Counted from the first letter of the stretch, positions 18,580-26,293 are shown. The stretch is 64,000 nucleotides of DNA from an uncultured Alphaproteobacteria bacterium (GCA_934202735.1 CAKPYH010000006.1:1-64000); one strand, 5' to 3'. Made by a program: numbers and translations. The notes: a model not told the origin generated them from the sequence alone.

Positions 18580-18903
18580 TTATTTAGCCTGTCCAGCCGC
18601 CTGAGCCGCCGACATCAGTTGGGTCAACACGGTACGCGCCTGGCTTTGCGTTTCCGATACAACGGCCGGCGTTTGTTCGGCCGGTGTCATCATCTTGTTC
18701 AGGCAAGCGGTCGCAACTTTCTTGGCCGTTGTCCGCATGGGGGCCGCAAAAGCCGACCCGTCCTGAACCGCCGCCAGGGCTTCACCGGTCAAGCACGCTT
18801 TCAAATCTGTATTGTTGTCCGTGGCTTTATCCGCCGCAACATGGCCACAGGCCGTCAAAGCCAACCCGACACTCAAACCTAAAATCCATACTGTTTTATT
18901 CAT
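18580..18903 (-). CDS. Putative lipoprotein, 107 aa
   Basis: The N-terminus MNKTVWILGLSVGLALTAC is a lipoprotein signal with lipobox LTAC (Cys19). The mature 89 residues are Ala/Thr-rich and helical, with two more cysteines (ACLTGEAL, ATACLNKM) that could pair. The C-terminus is SAAQAAGQAK. I do not recognise the family. It is a single-gene unit with a good promoter and its own terminator, 57 bases from mnmA, and most likely periplasmic and membrane-anchored. Confidence 0.75.
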   Translation of the reverse strand: MNKTVWILGLSVGLALTACGHVAADKATDNNTDLKACLTGEALAAVQDGSAFAAPMRTTAKKVATACLNKMMTPAEQTPAVVSETQSQARTVLTQLMSAAQAAGQAK

Positions 18904-18925
18904 ATTTATTCTCCTTTACCGATTG

Positions 18926-18954
18926 ATTGTATCCTGTTTTATGTTTTTTTGCAA
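18926..18954 (-). promoter_or_regulatory. Promoter of 107-aa lipoprotein gene
   Basis: TTGCAA, a 17-base spacer and TACAAT on the minus strand, 23 bases before the ATG; AAAGGAG is between. Confidence 0.75.
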
Positions 18955-18959
18955 GTTTT

Positions 18960-20021
18960 TTATGCAATCACGCCCCCGCCCAAAACACTGTCGCCCTGAT
19001 AAAAGACGGCCGATTGTCCCCGCGTCAAAGCCCGTTGCGGCGCCTCAAACACCACACGCACTCCGTCCGCATGCGGATATAGAGTGGCCGGGACTGCTTT
19101 TCCGGCCGACCGATATTTAACATCGGCCCGGACGGGTTCGGTTAAAGCGTCCGTCAAGCCACCCCATACCACCTGTCGCACCCGGCATTCTGCTTGAAAG
19201 GTTTTATCCGCCGGAGCCACGATAACCCGATTTTGGGCGGCATCAATATCCACAACAAACAAGGGTTCCGGATAAGCAATGCCCAAGCCTTTCCGTTGGC
19301 CGATGGTATAATTCCAAAAACCTTGATGCTTTCCTACAACGGTCCCGTCTGTCAACGTAATCATACCCGGCCGCGGTGTTTGCCCCAACAGGTCGGCATA
19401 ATCCCCGGCATAAAAATCCTGACTGTCTGCTTTATCCGCAACGGCCAAGCCCCGATCGCGGGCCATTTGTCGCACATGTTCTTTTGTCAATTCCCCCAAA
19501 GGAAAAAGCGTATGAGCCAGTTGATCCTGCGTCAGGCGATACAGAAAATAGCTTTGATCCTTGTGCGGATCAATTCCTTTTTTCAGGATAAAGCGATTAT
19601 TTTCCCGGGCAATCCGGGCATAGTGTCCCGTGGCAAAATAGTCAAACGCAATCCCGCGTTCCCGGGCGGTTTCGGCCAACAAGCCGAATTTCATCACCGT
19701 ATTGCACATCACGCACGGATTAGGGGTTTGTCCGGACAAATACGCTTCCCGAAAGTACTTCAATACCGTGGCTTTATACGGTTCGGATAAATCCAAAATA
19801 TGCGTTTCAATATCGTTTTCCCGCCCCCAAGCCTGAATATCCCGAATATCCTGCTTTTCAGACGGACCATAGCAGGCATTTCCCGTGATATGTGCCGCGG
19901 GAATATCCCGGTTGTAAATAGACATAGACAGGCCGATAACCCGATAACCTTTTTCTTTCAGCAACAAAGCCGACAAGGTGGAATCCACACCGCCCGATAA
20001 ACCGACTGCTACCGTTGTCAT
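18960..20021 (-). CDS. mnmA: tRNA-uridine 2-sulfurtransferase MnmA (variant active site)
   Basis: It adds sulfur at position 2 of U34 in tRNA-Lys/Glu/Gln. The PP-loop SGGVDS (9-14), NPCVMCN (101-107) and ATGHYAR (130-136), with a C-terminal barrel (GQSAVFYQGDSVLGGGV), identify the family. The second catalytic Cys, normally in SQDICF, is missing: the site reads SQDFYAGDY (200-208). Remaining candidates are Cys50, Cys103 and Cys106. A subset of bacterial MnmA-like proteins has this form, so I keep the assignment but flag the chemistry. It overlaps the exchanger gene by 4 bases and is probably co-transcribed. Confidence 0.85.
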   Translation of the reverse strand: MTTVAVGLSGGVDSTLSALLLKEKGYRVIGLSMSIYNRDIPAAHITGNACYGPSEKQDIRDIQAWGRENDIETHILDLSEPYKATVLKYFREAYLSGQTPNPCVMCNTVMKFGLLAETARERGIAFDYFATGHYARIARENNRFILKKGIDPHKDQSYFLYRLTQDQLAHTLFPLGELTKEHVRQMARDRGLAVADKADSQDFYAGDYADLLGQTPRPGMITLTDGTVVGKHQGFWNYTIGQRKGLGIAYPEPLFVVDIDAAQNRVIVAPADKTFQAECRVRQVVWGGLTDALTEPVRADVKYRSAGKAVPATLYPHADGVRVVFEAPQRALTRGQSAVFYQGDSVLGGGVIA

Positions 20022-20977
20022 AGCCCTGCCCCCGGATTAAACATCACAAATGTATATAAGGCATACAAGCCCAAAAACACCCCGCCGACCCAACGGGAAA
20101 ACATCCGCCGGGTAAAGGCTATCCCGATCAAAGCCGCCGTAACCCCCGTCATAATCCAAACGTCCGCGCCCATGTCGGCCGATACGACCACCGGCATAAA
20201 CAAGGCCGTAGCCCCCAGGATAAACAAGGCATTATAGATATTGCTGCCCACCACATTACCGAAAGCCACATCATTTTGTCGCCGCACCGATGCCATCACG
20301 GACGTAATCAATTCCGGCAAGGACGTGCCGACCGCCACAATAGTTAAACCGATGACCCGTTCCGATACACCCCAGGCCCGTGCCAATTCGGTCGCACTAT
20401 CCACCAAAAACTTGGCCCCTAACAAGGTTAAACCGATACCGACCCCTGTCCGAATCAGTGCCGTCCAAACATTTCCGGTATCGGCCCCCATTTCGGAATC
20501 CAGTTCTTTTTCCTGGGCACGCAGGGCTTTTTGATTGCGCCGATCCGACCAATAGGAATATCCCACATAAAAGAGCAACGCTGCCACCAACCCGCCCCCC
20601 AAGACCGGACCGATGGTCCCGGCCATCAGGGCAACAATCAAACCCACGGTGGACAAAATTAAAAACACACTGTCCCGCCGGAAGGATTTCAGATCCACCC
20701 GCACCGGTGCGATCAGAGCCGACAAACCTAAAACCAACAAAATGTTGGCCGTATTGCTGCCCACCACATTACCGACAGCAATCCCTTGAGCCCCGCGTTT
20801 TACAGCCAGCAGGCTGGTAATCAACTCGGGTGTTGAGGTCCCGAATCCCACCAGCGTCAACCCGATCAGCAACGGCGACACACCCAGTTTACGGGCTAAC
20901 TGCACCGCGCCCCGAACCAAGGTATCCCCGCCGAATATCAAACACCCCAGCCCCAGGACTAATAAAACATAAACCAT
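20018..20977 (-). CDS. Calcium/sodium exchanger (CaCA family), 319 aa
   Basis: This is an inner-membrane cation/proton or Ca/Na antiporter of the YrbG type. There are about ten hydrophobic helices with the two inverted alpha-repeats: GFGTSTPELITSLLA (45-59) followed by GNVVGSN, and AVGTSLPELITSVMA followed by a second GNVVGSN. An acidic loop (EKELDSEMGADTGN) lies in the middle. AAGGAGA precedes the ATG. It is the first gene of a two-gene unit with mnmA. The physiological ion cannot be read from sequence. Confidence 0.9.
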   Translation of the reverse strand: MVYVLLVLGLGCLIFGGDTLVRGAVQLARKLGVSPLLIGLTLVGFGTSTPELITSLLAVKRGAQGIAVGNVVGSNTANILLVLGLSALIAPVRVDLKSFRRDSVFLILSTVGLIVALMAGTIGPVLGGGLVAALLFYVGYSYWSDRRNQKALRAQEKELDSEMGADTGNVWTALIRTGVGIGLTLLGAKFLVDSATELARAWGVSERVIGLTIVAVGTSLPELITSVMASVRRQNDVAFGNVVGSNIYNALFILGATALFMPVVVSADMGADVWIMTGVTAALIGIAFTRRMFSRWVGGVFLGLYALYTFVMFNPGAGL

Positions 20978-21009
20978 TCTTTATCTCCTTATGTATAATA
21001 ACGGGCCTG

Positions 21010-21038
21010 ATTTTACAGCAATTTGTTGTAAAAATCAA
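21010..21038 (-). promoter_or_regulatory. Likely promoter of exchanger-mnmA unit
   Basis: TTGATT, a 17-base spacer and TAAAAT on the minus strand. A second option, TTGCTG with TTATAC, overlaps it downstream. Confidence 0.5.
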
Positions 21039-21046
21039 GCATGAAT

Positions 21047-21074
21047 TTGTATGACACAAATATGATAATATGAT
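21047..21074 (+). promoter_or_regulatory. Possible promoter of FadL-type gene
   Basis: TTGTAT, a 16-base spacer and TATGAT in an AT-rich divergent region with repeated ATGA motifs. It would leave a leader of about 100 bases. Confidence 0.35.
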
Positions 21075-21179
21075 GACACTTATGTGATAATTCTGCAAAG
21101 TCGGCGTTATTTTCTTACCTTTCCGCCGGGTTTTTGGTAAAAGCAACCCCGACATTTGAACACGAAAGGAGATTTTTAT

Positions 21180-22403
21180 ATGCAGTGTAAAAAATGTGTG
21201 GGACGTTTGTCCGTTTTTGTTTTAACCGGTCTGATGTGTGGGGGGACGGCTTTGGCCGCAGGGTATCAGCTCAATGAATACTCGGCCACAGGTATGGGTC
21301 GTGCCTTTGCCGGGGCCGCCGTTGTCGGTGATGACTTTTCGGCCATCGGCTATAACCCGGCCGGTATGTTCTTTAATCAGACCAGCGGAGCACAACTGGG
21401 GGCTTCTGTCGTATCCCTGCATTCGGACTTCAAGGGCTATACCCATGCCGGTGCCGCTTGGGACCGCGATCACACACGCATTACACGCGTTTTACCGAAC
21501 GGCTTTGTTCAGTATAAACTAAATGACGCTTTAACCGCCGGGATCGGGGTGTATGTACCGTTCGGCCTGTCCACCGATTACAAAAACGGGTGGTTCGGGG
21601 AAGAACACGGTGGATTGTCCCAAATTTCTACTACGAACGTATCGCCCGCAATTTCCTATCGCTTGGCCGACACGGTTGCCATCGGGGCCAGTGTCAATTT
21701 TCAAAATGCCGATGCACGTTTAACAGCCACCGGATCCGATGTCAGCGGTGATGATTGGGCCACGGGGTATACTATCGGTATGGCTTACCGGCCGGCCGAC
21801 AATGTACGGTTAGGATTGTCGTATCGTTCGGCGGTCAAACATCACCTGAAAGGACGCTTAAAAACGGCGGCTTTAGGGAACTTTTATGATATTTCGGCCG
21901 AAATTACAACACCTGAAACCATTTGGCTGACCGGGGCCTGGGACGTGAATCAAAAATGGACTCTGTCCGGTACATTCCGGTGGACGCGGTGGAGCCGCTT
22001 TGATACTTTAAGTATTTTAAGCCCGAGTTTCTCATCAACACATCCGTTGCACCCGGCGGCCGTTTCCGTCACGGAAGAAAAATGGCGGGATACCCGTTTT
22101 TATGCTTTGGGGGCGGATTACAAGTATAATGATCGCTGGACATTCCGCATAGGGACTGCGTATGACAGTACCGTCATTCGCTCACCCGATTATCGTACAC
22201 CGCGGATTCCCGACGGGCGGCGCGTTTGGTCTGCTTTGGGGGCTTCGTACACCTGGAATAATATTCAAGCCGATGTCGGATATGCCCACATTTTCGTGCA
22301 CGGAGGAAAGTCTAACGGCACGGATTCCAACCACCCGCGGCCGAATATCAAGTATTCGTCCGATGCCAACATGTTCAGTTTTGTTGTGCAGTACAAATTC
22401 TAA
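21180..22403 (+). CDS. FadL/OmpP1-type outer-membrane transporter, 407 aa
   Basis: A 14-stranded barrel family that passes hydrophobic compounds such as long-chain fatty acids. The signal peptide is MQCKKCVGRLSVFVLTGLMC with cleavage near ALAAG. The mature N-terminus GYQLNEYSATGMGRAFAGAA and the SAIGYNPAGM motif are the FadL hatch signature. The end MFSFVVQYKF has the barrel C-terminal Phe. The start at 21180 has GAAAGGAG 8 bases upstream; an ATG-like codon eight codons earlier lacks one. The strand LSYRSAVKHHLKGRL is also typical. It is monocistronic with a strong terminator. Confidence 0.9.
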   Translation: MQCKKCVGRLSVFVLTGLMCGGTALAAGYQLNEYSATGMGRAFAGAAVVGDDFSAIGYNPAGMFFNQTSGAQLGASVVSLHSDFKGYTHAGAAWDRDHTRITRVLPNGFVQYKLNDALTAGIGVYVPFGLSTDYKNGWFGEEHGGLSQISTTNVSPAISYRLADTVAIGASVNFQNADARLTATGSDVSGDDWATGYTIGMAYRPADNVRLGLSYRSAVKHHLKGRLKTAALGNFYDISAEITTPETIWLTGAWDVNQKWTLSGTFRWTRWSRFDTLSILSPSFSSTHPLHPAAVSVTEEKWRDTRFYALGADYKYNDRWTFRIGTAYDSTVIRSPDYRTPRIPDGRRVWSALGASYTWNNIQADVGYAHIFVHGGKSNGTDSNHPRPNIKYSSDANMFSFVVQYKF

Positions 22404-22408
22404 GATCA

Positions 22409-22447
22409 GGCCCCGTCAAAAAAACGGGGCCATTCTTATTTTTTTGT
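22409..22447 (+). terminator. Terminator of FadL-type gene
   Basis: GGCCCCGT-N7-ACGGGGCC stem followed by ATTCTTATTTTTTTG, 6 bases past the stop. Confidence 0.85.
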
Positions 22448-22474
22448 TGCATTCATGAAAAAAATTTGTATAAT
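22447..22474 (+). promoter_or_regulatory. Promoter of DsbA-like gene
   Basis: TTGCAT, a 16-base spacer and TATAAT, immediately after the preceding terminator and 42 bases before the ATG. Confidence 0.75.
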
Positions 22475-22516
22475 CAGTCTTATCCATAAACAATATATTA
22501 TGAAAGGGGAAATGTT

Positions 22517-23410
22517 ATGGTAGAAGTAAAAAATCGTTCAACACCCGTTGTTGAAAAGAAAGAAGCCAAAGAAAACAAATGCTCATGCGGTTGTGATTGC
22601 GGTTGCCGTCAACAGGCTATTGATATGTTCGTCAAGTGCGGTACAATGTTGGTTTCGGCCTTGATTATTTCGGCCGCGATTGCCACGGCTCCAAACCGTT
22701 GCGATTGCAAAAAAATGATGCCGCAAGACGGTCCGCGGGCCGAACGGCCGATGCGGGGCCCGGCGGTACAGGATTTCCGTCAATTCATTATGGACAACCC
22801 CAAGGTTTTAATTGACTCGGTTGACAAGTATTATAAAGCACAAGAAGCCGCGAAACCGGCTACACCCCAAGTGGCTCCGGCCGAATTGGTCCAACAAATC
22901 GTGAATGATAAAACCAACTATTCTTTGGGCAACCCCAAGGGTAAGTACGTGATTATTGAATTCTTTGATTATCAATGCGGTTGGTGCAAAAAGACCAATA
23001 AAGAAATGGCGGCGGCCGTTGCATCTAAAGAAGGCAAAAACATCCGCTGGATCCCCATTGACACGCCGATTTTCGGTGAAGCCAGCGAAACCATCGCACG
23101 TTATGTCTTGGCGGCCGGCGAACAAAAGAAGTATGCCGAAATGCATGACGCGGTCGGGGCTGCTACCGGAAAATTGGACGAAGCCGCTTTGATTGAGTTG
23201 GGCAAAAAACTGGGTCTGAATACAGACAAATTAAAGAAAGATGCCAACGGCGAAAAGATTAAAGCCAAATTGGTGGCGAACCGTGAATTCACGAAAACGT
23301 TGAATATCAACGGCGTGCCGATGTTGATTGTGGACGGCCGTATCAACGGCGGTGCCTTGATCGGCGACAAGTTGTCCGCAGTGGTAAAAGAATCTCAAAA
23401 CAAGAAATAA
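22517..23410 (+). CDS. DsbA-like thioredoxin-fold oxidoreductase, 297 aa
   Basis: The N-terminal cytoplasmic part holds a cysteine cluster KCSCGCDCGCR (21-31). A membrane anchor (about 41-59) follows, then a short RCDCKK and a Pro/Ala-rich linker. The thioredoxin-like domain (about 125-290) has CGWC (154-157) in FFDYQCGWCKK and a cis-Pro loop NGVPMLIVDG. This is the DsbA/ScsC/BdbD group, which makes or rearranges disulfides outside the cytoplasm. Two Cys-rich exported proteins in this window are natural clients, by inference. The two extra cysteine clusters beside the membrane are unusual and could bind metal. AAAGGGG precedes the ATG. Confidence 0.85.
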   Translation: MVEVKNRSTPVVEKKEAKENKCSCGCDCGCRQQAIDMFVKCGTMLVSALIISAAIATAPNRCDCKKMMPQDGPRAERPMRGPAVQDFRQFIMDNPKVLIDSVDKYYKAQEAAKPATPQVAPAELVQQIVNDKTNYSLGNPKGKYVIIEFFDYQCGWCKKTNKEMAAAVASKEGKNIRWIPIDTPIFGEASETIARYVLAAGEQKKYAEMHDAVGAATGKLDEAALIELGKKLGLNTDKLKKDANGEKIKAKLVANREFTKTLNINGVPMLIVDGRINGGALIGDKLSAVVKESQNKK

Positions 23411-23428
23411 GCCACCGGTTTTTACGAA

Positions 23429-23455
23429 AGCCCCGACACATTCGGGGCTTTTTTT
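23429..23455 (+). terminator. Terminator of DsbA-like gene
   Basis: AGCCCCGA-N5-TCGGGGCT followed by T, about 20 bases after the stop. Confidence 0.9.
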
Positions 23456-23678
23456 GTTGTCCGATTTTATTCCTGCCCCTGTTCTAGGTGATCATCATCT
23501 GTTTTTTTGACCGTCTCTGTTGTGTCATCGTCCGTTCCTGTTCTTTATCATTTTCGGCTTCAACACCGACACACATTATTTTTTGCTATCTTGGAACCCC
23601 GTTTGTGAGTATTGTTATCTTCGGTTCGCGTCCCACACACTTACTTTCCCCTGTCATTTTCGGACGCTATTTTTCTTT

Positions 23679-23711
23679 CGTCATCTTCGGGCTTGACCCG
23701 GAGATCCAGGG
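23679..23711 (+). repeat. Interspersed repeat, left arm copy
   Basis: GTCATCTTCGGGCTTG, then ACCCGGAGATCCAGG, matches positions 24156-24188 except for one base near the middle and the last base. It folds as a hairpin (CTTCGGG/CCCGGAG). Upstream, 23540-23670 holds degenerate TCATTTTCGG motifs at irregular intervals. Confidence 0.65.
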
Positions 23712-23732
23712 AAAGAGAAGTCTTCTTTCTTT

Positions 23733-23918
23733 TCACTGTGTTTCACGGGTACACGTCCGCATGTACAGAGTCCCCGTCAAAACATTGTGTTCCATCACAC
23801 ACCGGGTAATGGTCAGGCTCTTATCGGGATTGACATGTACGTCCGAAACAACCGGCACCTGCGAACACGCCCCCAGGGACAAGGCAACACCCCATACGAT
23901 TAAAATCCGTTTCATCAT
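23733..23918 (-). CDS. Small lipoprotein, 61 aa
   Basis: MMKRILIVWGVALSLGACSQ is a lipoprotein signal with lipobox LGAC. The mature 44 residues (VVSDVHVNPDKSLTITRCVM to MRTCTRETQ) look like a small beta-rich domain with two cysteines. GGAAGG precedes the ATG pair. I do not recognise the family. It lies alone in a repeat-rich region and is preceded by a structured inverted-repeat element that could be its leader. Confidence 0.6.
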   Translation of the reverse strand: MMKRILIVWGVALSLGACSQVPVVSDVHVNPDKSLTITRCVMEHNVLTGTLYMRTCTRETQ

Positions 23919-23947
23919 TCACCTTCCGAAAAGCCTTGATGAGAGGC

Positions 23948-24023
23948 GGCTGGAAGTTAGTAACTATTTTAGGAATAGTGCGATATATTCGGCCAAAAAG
24001 CATTATTCTATCGCCTTCCAGCC
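23948..24023. other. Three-way-junction-like inverted-repeat element
   Basis: The outer arms GGCTGGAAG (23948-23956) and CTTCCAGCC (24015-24023) enclose a hairpin ACTATT-TTAGG-AATAGT (23963-23979) and an abutting stem GCGATA (23980-23985)/TATCGC (24009-24014). The helices stack as a 76-base multi-branched RNA. It is not a tRNA (no cloverleaf loops or CCA). It is either an RNA on the plus strand or the leader of the minus-strand lipoprotein gene. Confidence 0.5.
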
Positions 24024-24032
24024 AAAGCCGGA

Positions 24033-24054
24033 CAGGCAATTTTGCCTTATTTTC
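24033..24054 (+). terminator. Hairpin with T-rich tail
   Basis: AGGCA-ATTT-TGCCT followed by TATTTT on the plus strand, 10 bases after the inverted-repeat element. Confidence 0.4.
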
Positions 24055-24077
24055 CTAAAAGGGTTACTACACCCCGG

Positions 24078-24103
24078 GGCAGGAATCACCTGCCTTATTT
24101 TTA
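24078..24103 (+). terminator. Second hairpin with T-rich tail
   Basis: GGCAGG-AATCA-CCTGCC followed by TTATTTTTA on the plus strand. With the previous hairpin it suggests a plus-strand transcript ending here, although no plus-strand gene precedes it. Confidence 0.5.
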
Positions 24104-24154
24104 CTTTATCCGATTTTCAGAGAAATGTCAAAGGGAAAGTGAATAAACGACAGA

Positions 24155-24296
24155 TGTCATCTTCGGGCTTGCCCCGGAGATCCAGGGGAACGTAAGGACT
24201 TCATTTGTCCTGGATTATGCGCTACGCTTACCCGCTCACTGCGTTCGGGGCCGCCTGTCGGCGTTGCCTTCGGCCCCCATTTTCATGGGAATGACA
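24155..24296. repeat. MITE/REP-like palindromic element, ~142 bp
   Basis: The ends are TGTCAT and ATGACA in inverted orientation. Inside are the inverted pair ATCCAGG (24180-24186)/CCTGGAT (24209-24215) and GGGGCCG/CGGCCCC (about 24247-24277). The left arm recurs at 23679-23711. No coding content is supported; short frames here only translate the palindromes. It resembles non-autonomous repeats widespread in alphaproteobacteria. Confidence 0.6.
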
Positions 24297-24431
24297 AAAG
24301 AGAAAAACCGGTATTGGACAAGGTCATAGAAAAAACCGTGAATGACAGAATACTCCTTATTTTCAACACCATCGCCCATACTACAAAGGGGCCCCAACCG
24401 GAGCCCCTTTGCACTTGAACATACCAGGATA
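24297..24431. other. Intergenic tail with GC hairpin
   Basis: AAAGGGGCCCC and GGAGCCCCTTT (24385-24410) form a stem just beyond the pilin-like gene, which ends at 24432. No T run follows on either strand, so it may be a weak or Rho-assisted terminator. Nothing else is seen. Confidence 0.4.
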
Positions 24432-25691
24432 TTATTTCCGAACACAATACCCATCTTTCATTGTACGATTAGGGCACTTCGCACATTCAGACTCATCGGC
24501 CCAAAGCCCAAAGTTATAACTACAAGCATAACAACCACCATTCCTGATTTTAAGTTCTCCATCGGAACATATAGGTGTACACATTTCGTTATATATCTCA
24601 CGATTGGAGCACTTCGCACATTCTGTCGCGTCTGCATTGAACCCTTGGTTCACACTACAATGATAACAAGTACCATTGGTACTCATGAAACGATTGGAGC
24701 ATTTCGCACATTCTGCCGCAGTAGCCTCACCCGCAGCGACATCACTACAATCATAACAAGAATCATTAAGACCTGTAAATTGTTCATCAGTACATATAGG
24801 TAAACACTTCCCGTCTTTCATTTTACGATTAGGACACTTCGCACATTCAGAAGAATCAGCCCTTACTCCCGAGCTATAACTACAATCACGACAATAATAA
24901 TCACCGTCTCTAAATTGTTCAGCAGTACATATAACCACACACTTCCCGTCTTTCATTTCACGATTGGGACATTTCGCACATTCAGAAGAATCAGCGGCGA
25001 CAGCTGTGGCATAACTACATAAATAACAATCATTACTGCCAACCATAAAACGATTGGAACATTTGGAACATTCTTCCGCTGATGCCCAAATGCGTACAGG
25101 TGAACACGACACACATATACCGTTACTATTCTTCATCGGCTTGTCCCCCGGGCAATCGTTGTCGCAGGTTACATTGGGCACACAGATCCCGTTTTCAGCA
25201 TGCTGACAGTAACCGCAGGTCGGGGTATTCCCGCCCTCACCCGCGGCCGGCGCAAAGGTGAACACAATGGTATTGCCGTCTTCGGCACAGGTATAATCCG
25301 CTTTCACTCCGTTCTCCCACACCTTGGTGGCCCCCAAAGTTATTGTACGCGCCATCTGCACCCCGTTATTCAAAACGTGATTGCAAACGGGCCGAGTAAT
25401 ATCCGATACCGTCAAGGTAAATCCGGGATCCGCCGCAGCCAACGCCACCGGAAAATCACCGATTTTATTGGCAAACTCCGCGTCCAGTGTCGTGGCCGAT
25501 ACGCCCGTCCCCAACAACGTGTACGTTGACAAAGCAACCGCCCGTTTATTCACTCCGTCTATAATATCATTGGCTTTCAACCGATTCATGGCGTATGTAT
25601 AGCCCGCTATACCACCGATGGATAAAATCCCCATGATGGCCAAGACCCCCAGCATTTCCACCATACTGCGGCCGGATTCATTGTTTCTCAT
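24432..25691 (-). CDS. Prepilin-like protein with Cys-rich repeats, 419 aa
   Basis: The N-terminus MRNNESGRSMVEMLGVLAI fits a type IV prepilin/pseudopilin leader: cleavage after Gly7, Glu at +5 of the mature chain, then a hydrophobic helix to about residue 35. Residues about 40-170 form a pilin-like globular domain. From about 175 to the end come six or seven cysteine-rich modules of 40-48 residues, with the repeated core ECAKCPNR-x-MKDGKC and CYDCS-type pairs. GAAAGGGAA precedes this ATG; an ATG 17 codons earlier lacks a leader. Processing by a PilD peptidase and surface or periplasmic assembly are inferred. No other pilus gene is nearby. The fusion is unusual. Confidence 0.75.
   Translation of the reverse strand: MRNNESGRSMVEMLGVLAIMGILSIGGIAGYTYAMNRLKANDIIDGVNKRAVALSTYTLLGTGVSATTLDAEFANKIGDFPVALAAADPGFTLTVSDITRPVCNHVLNNGVQMARTITLGATKVWENGVKADYTCAEDGNTIVFTFAPAAGEGGNTPTCGYCQHAENGICVPNVTCDNDCPGDKPMKNSNGICVSCSPVRIWASAEECSKCSNRFMVGSNDCYLCSYATAVAADSSECAKCPNREMKDGKCVVICTAEQFRDGDYYCRDCSYSSGVRADSSECAKCPNRKMKDGKCLPICTDEQFTGLNDSCYDCSDVAAGEATAAECAKCSNRFMSTNGTCYHCSVNQGFNADATECAKCSNREIYNEMCTPICSDGELKIRNGGCYACSYNFGLWADESECAKCPNRTMKDGYCVRK
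24450..25110 (-). repeat. Tandem Cys-module coding repeats
   Basis: Several 120-165-bp direct repeats lie in the 3' half of the prepilin-like gene. They share blocks encoding CAKCPNR and MKDGKC. Copies near 24790-24860 and 24930-25000 are nearly identical in DNA. Confidence 0.75.
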
Positions 25692-25732
25692 TTTGCTTTC
25701 CCTTTCTTGATTGAGTTTTCTCTTTGGCTCGG

Positions 25733-25761
25733 AGTGTATCATAAGATATGTTTTTTTGCAA
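25733..25761 (-). promoter_or_regulatory. Promoter of prepilin-like gene
   Basis: TTGCAA, a 17-base spacer and TACACT on the minus strand, 42 bases before the ATG. Confidence 0.7.
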
Positions 25762-25852
25762 CCCTATACCATACAAAAGATGTCATGATTTGAACGGGTT
25801 TTCAAAAAGATACTGTTTTGTCAACCATAACCGCGGGGAAACGGTCGGACGT

Positions 25853-26206
25853 TTACAAATCCGTTTTCAATTTTTCGCCACCCAAGATGTGGGCATGCAA
25901 ATGGGGGACTTCCTGTCCTGAATCGCGACCGGTATTAAAAATGATTCTATACCCCGTTTCCGTCAAGCACAACAGGTCCGCCACTTTCAAAATCGCGCGC
26001 GAGAATCCGGCAATTTCATCATCGGTAGAATGACTGACAAAATCATTATAATCCGTGAACATACCTTTGGAAATCACCAAAGCATGTACTTTGGCTTTCG
26101 GAGCAATATCATAAAACGATAACGCATAGTCATCTTCATAGATTTTATTGCACGGAATCTCGCCCCGCAAAATTTTAGCAAACACGTTATTCGCATTATA
26201 TTCCAT
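25853..26206 (-). CDS. HIT-family nucleotide hydrolase, 117 aa
   Basis: This is a histidine-triad protein of the Hint branch, hydrolysing nucleoside phosphoramidates or related adenylates. The sequence has FAKILRGEIPCNKIYEDD at the N-terminus, a GYRIIFNTG block and the catalytic HLHAHILGG near the C-terminus. The start has GGAGAAA upstream; longer in-frame starts lack one. It is a cytoplasmic, stand-alone gene, divergent from the DUF2066 operon with overlapping promoters. Confidence 0.92.
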   Translation of the reverse strand: MEYNANNVFAKILRGEIPCNKIYEDDYALSFYDIAPKAKVHALVISKGMFTDYNDFVSHSTDDEIAGFSRAILKVADLLCLTETGYRIIFNTGRDSGQEVPHLHAHILGGEKLKTDL

Positions 26207-26244
26207 TTTTTTCTCCATAAAAGGGTTGCTCTTTTTGATTTCTT

Positions 26245-26278
26245 TTGCTAGAATAACAATAATTTTAGAATACTGCAA
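26245..26278. promoter_or_regulatory. Overlapping divergent promoters
   Basis: Plus strand: TTGCTA (26245-26250), an 18-base spacer and AATACT (26269-26274), for the DUF2066 operon. Minus strand: TTGCAG (26273-26278), a 17-base spacer and TATTCT (26250-26255), for the HIT gene. The two cannot easily be occupied together. Confidence 0.55.
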
Positions 26279-26293
26279 TGAAAAAGTGAGAAA

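Noticed and set aside
23948..24023. 76-base structure as a tRNA
   Set aside because: The length fits, but the arms are 9/6/6 bp in the wrong positions, and there is no T-loop, anticodon arm or CCA-compatible acceptor.
23488..24195. 235-codon plus-strand frame across the repeat region
   Set aside because: It translates palindromic repeats and the antisense of the 61-aa lipoprotein, with no ribosome binding site or domain.
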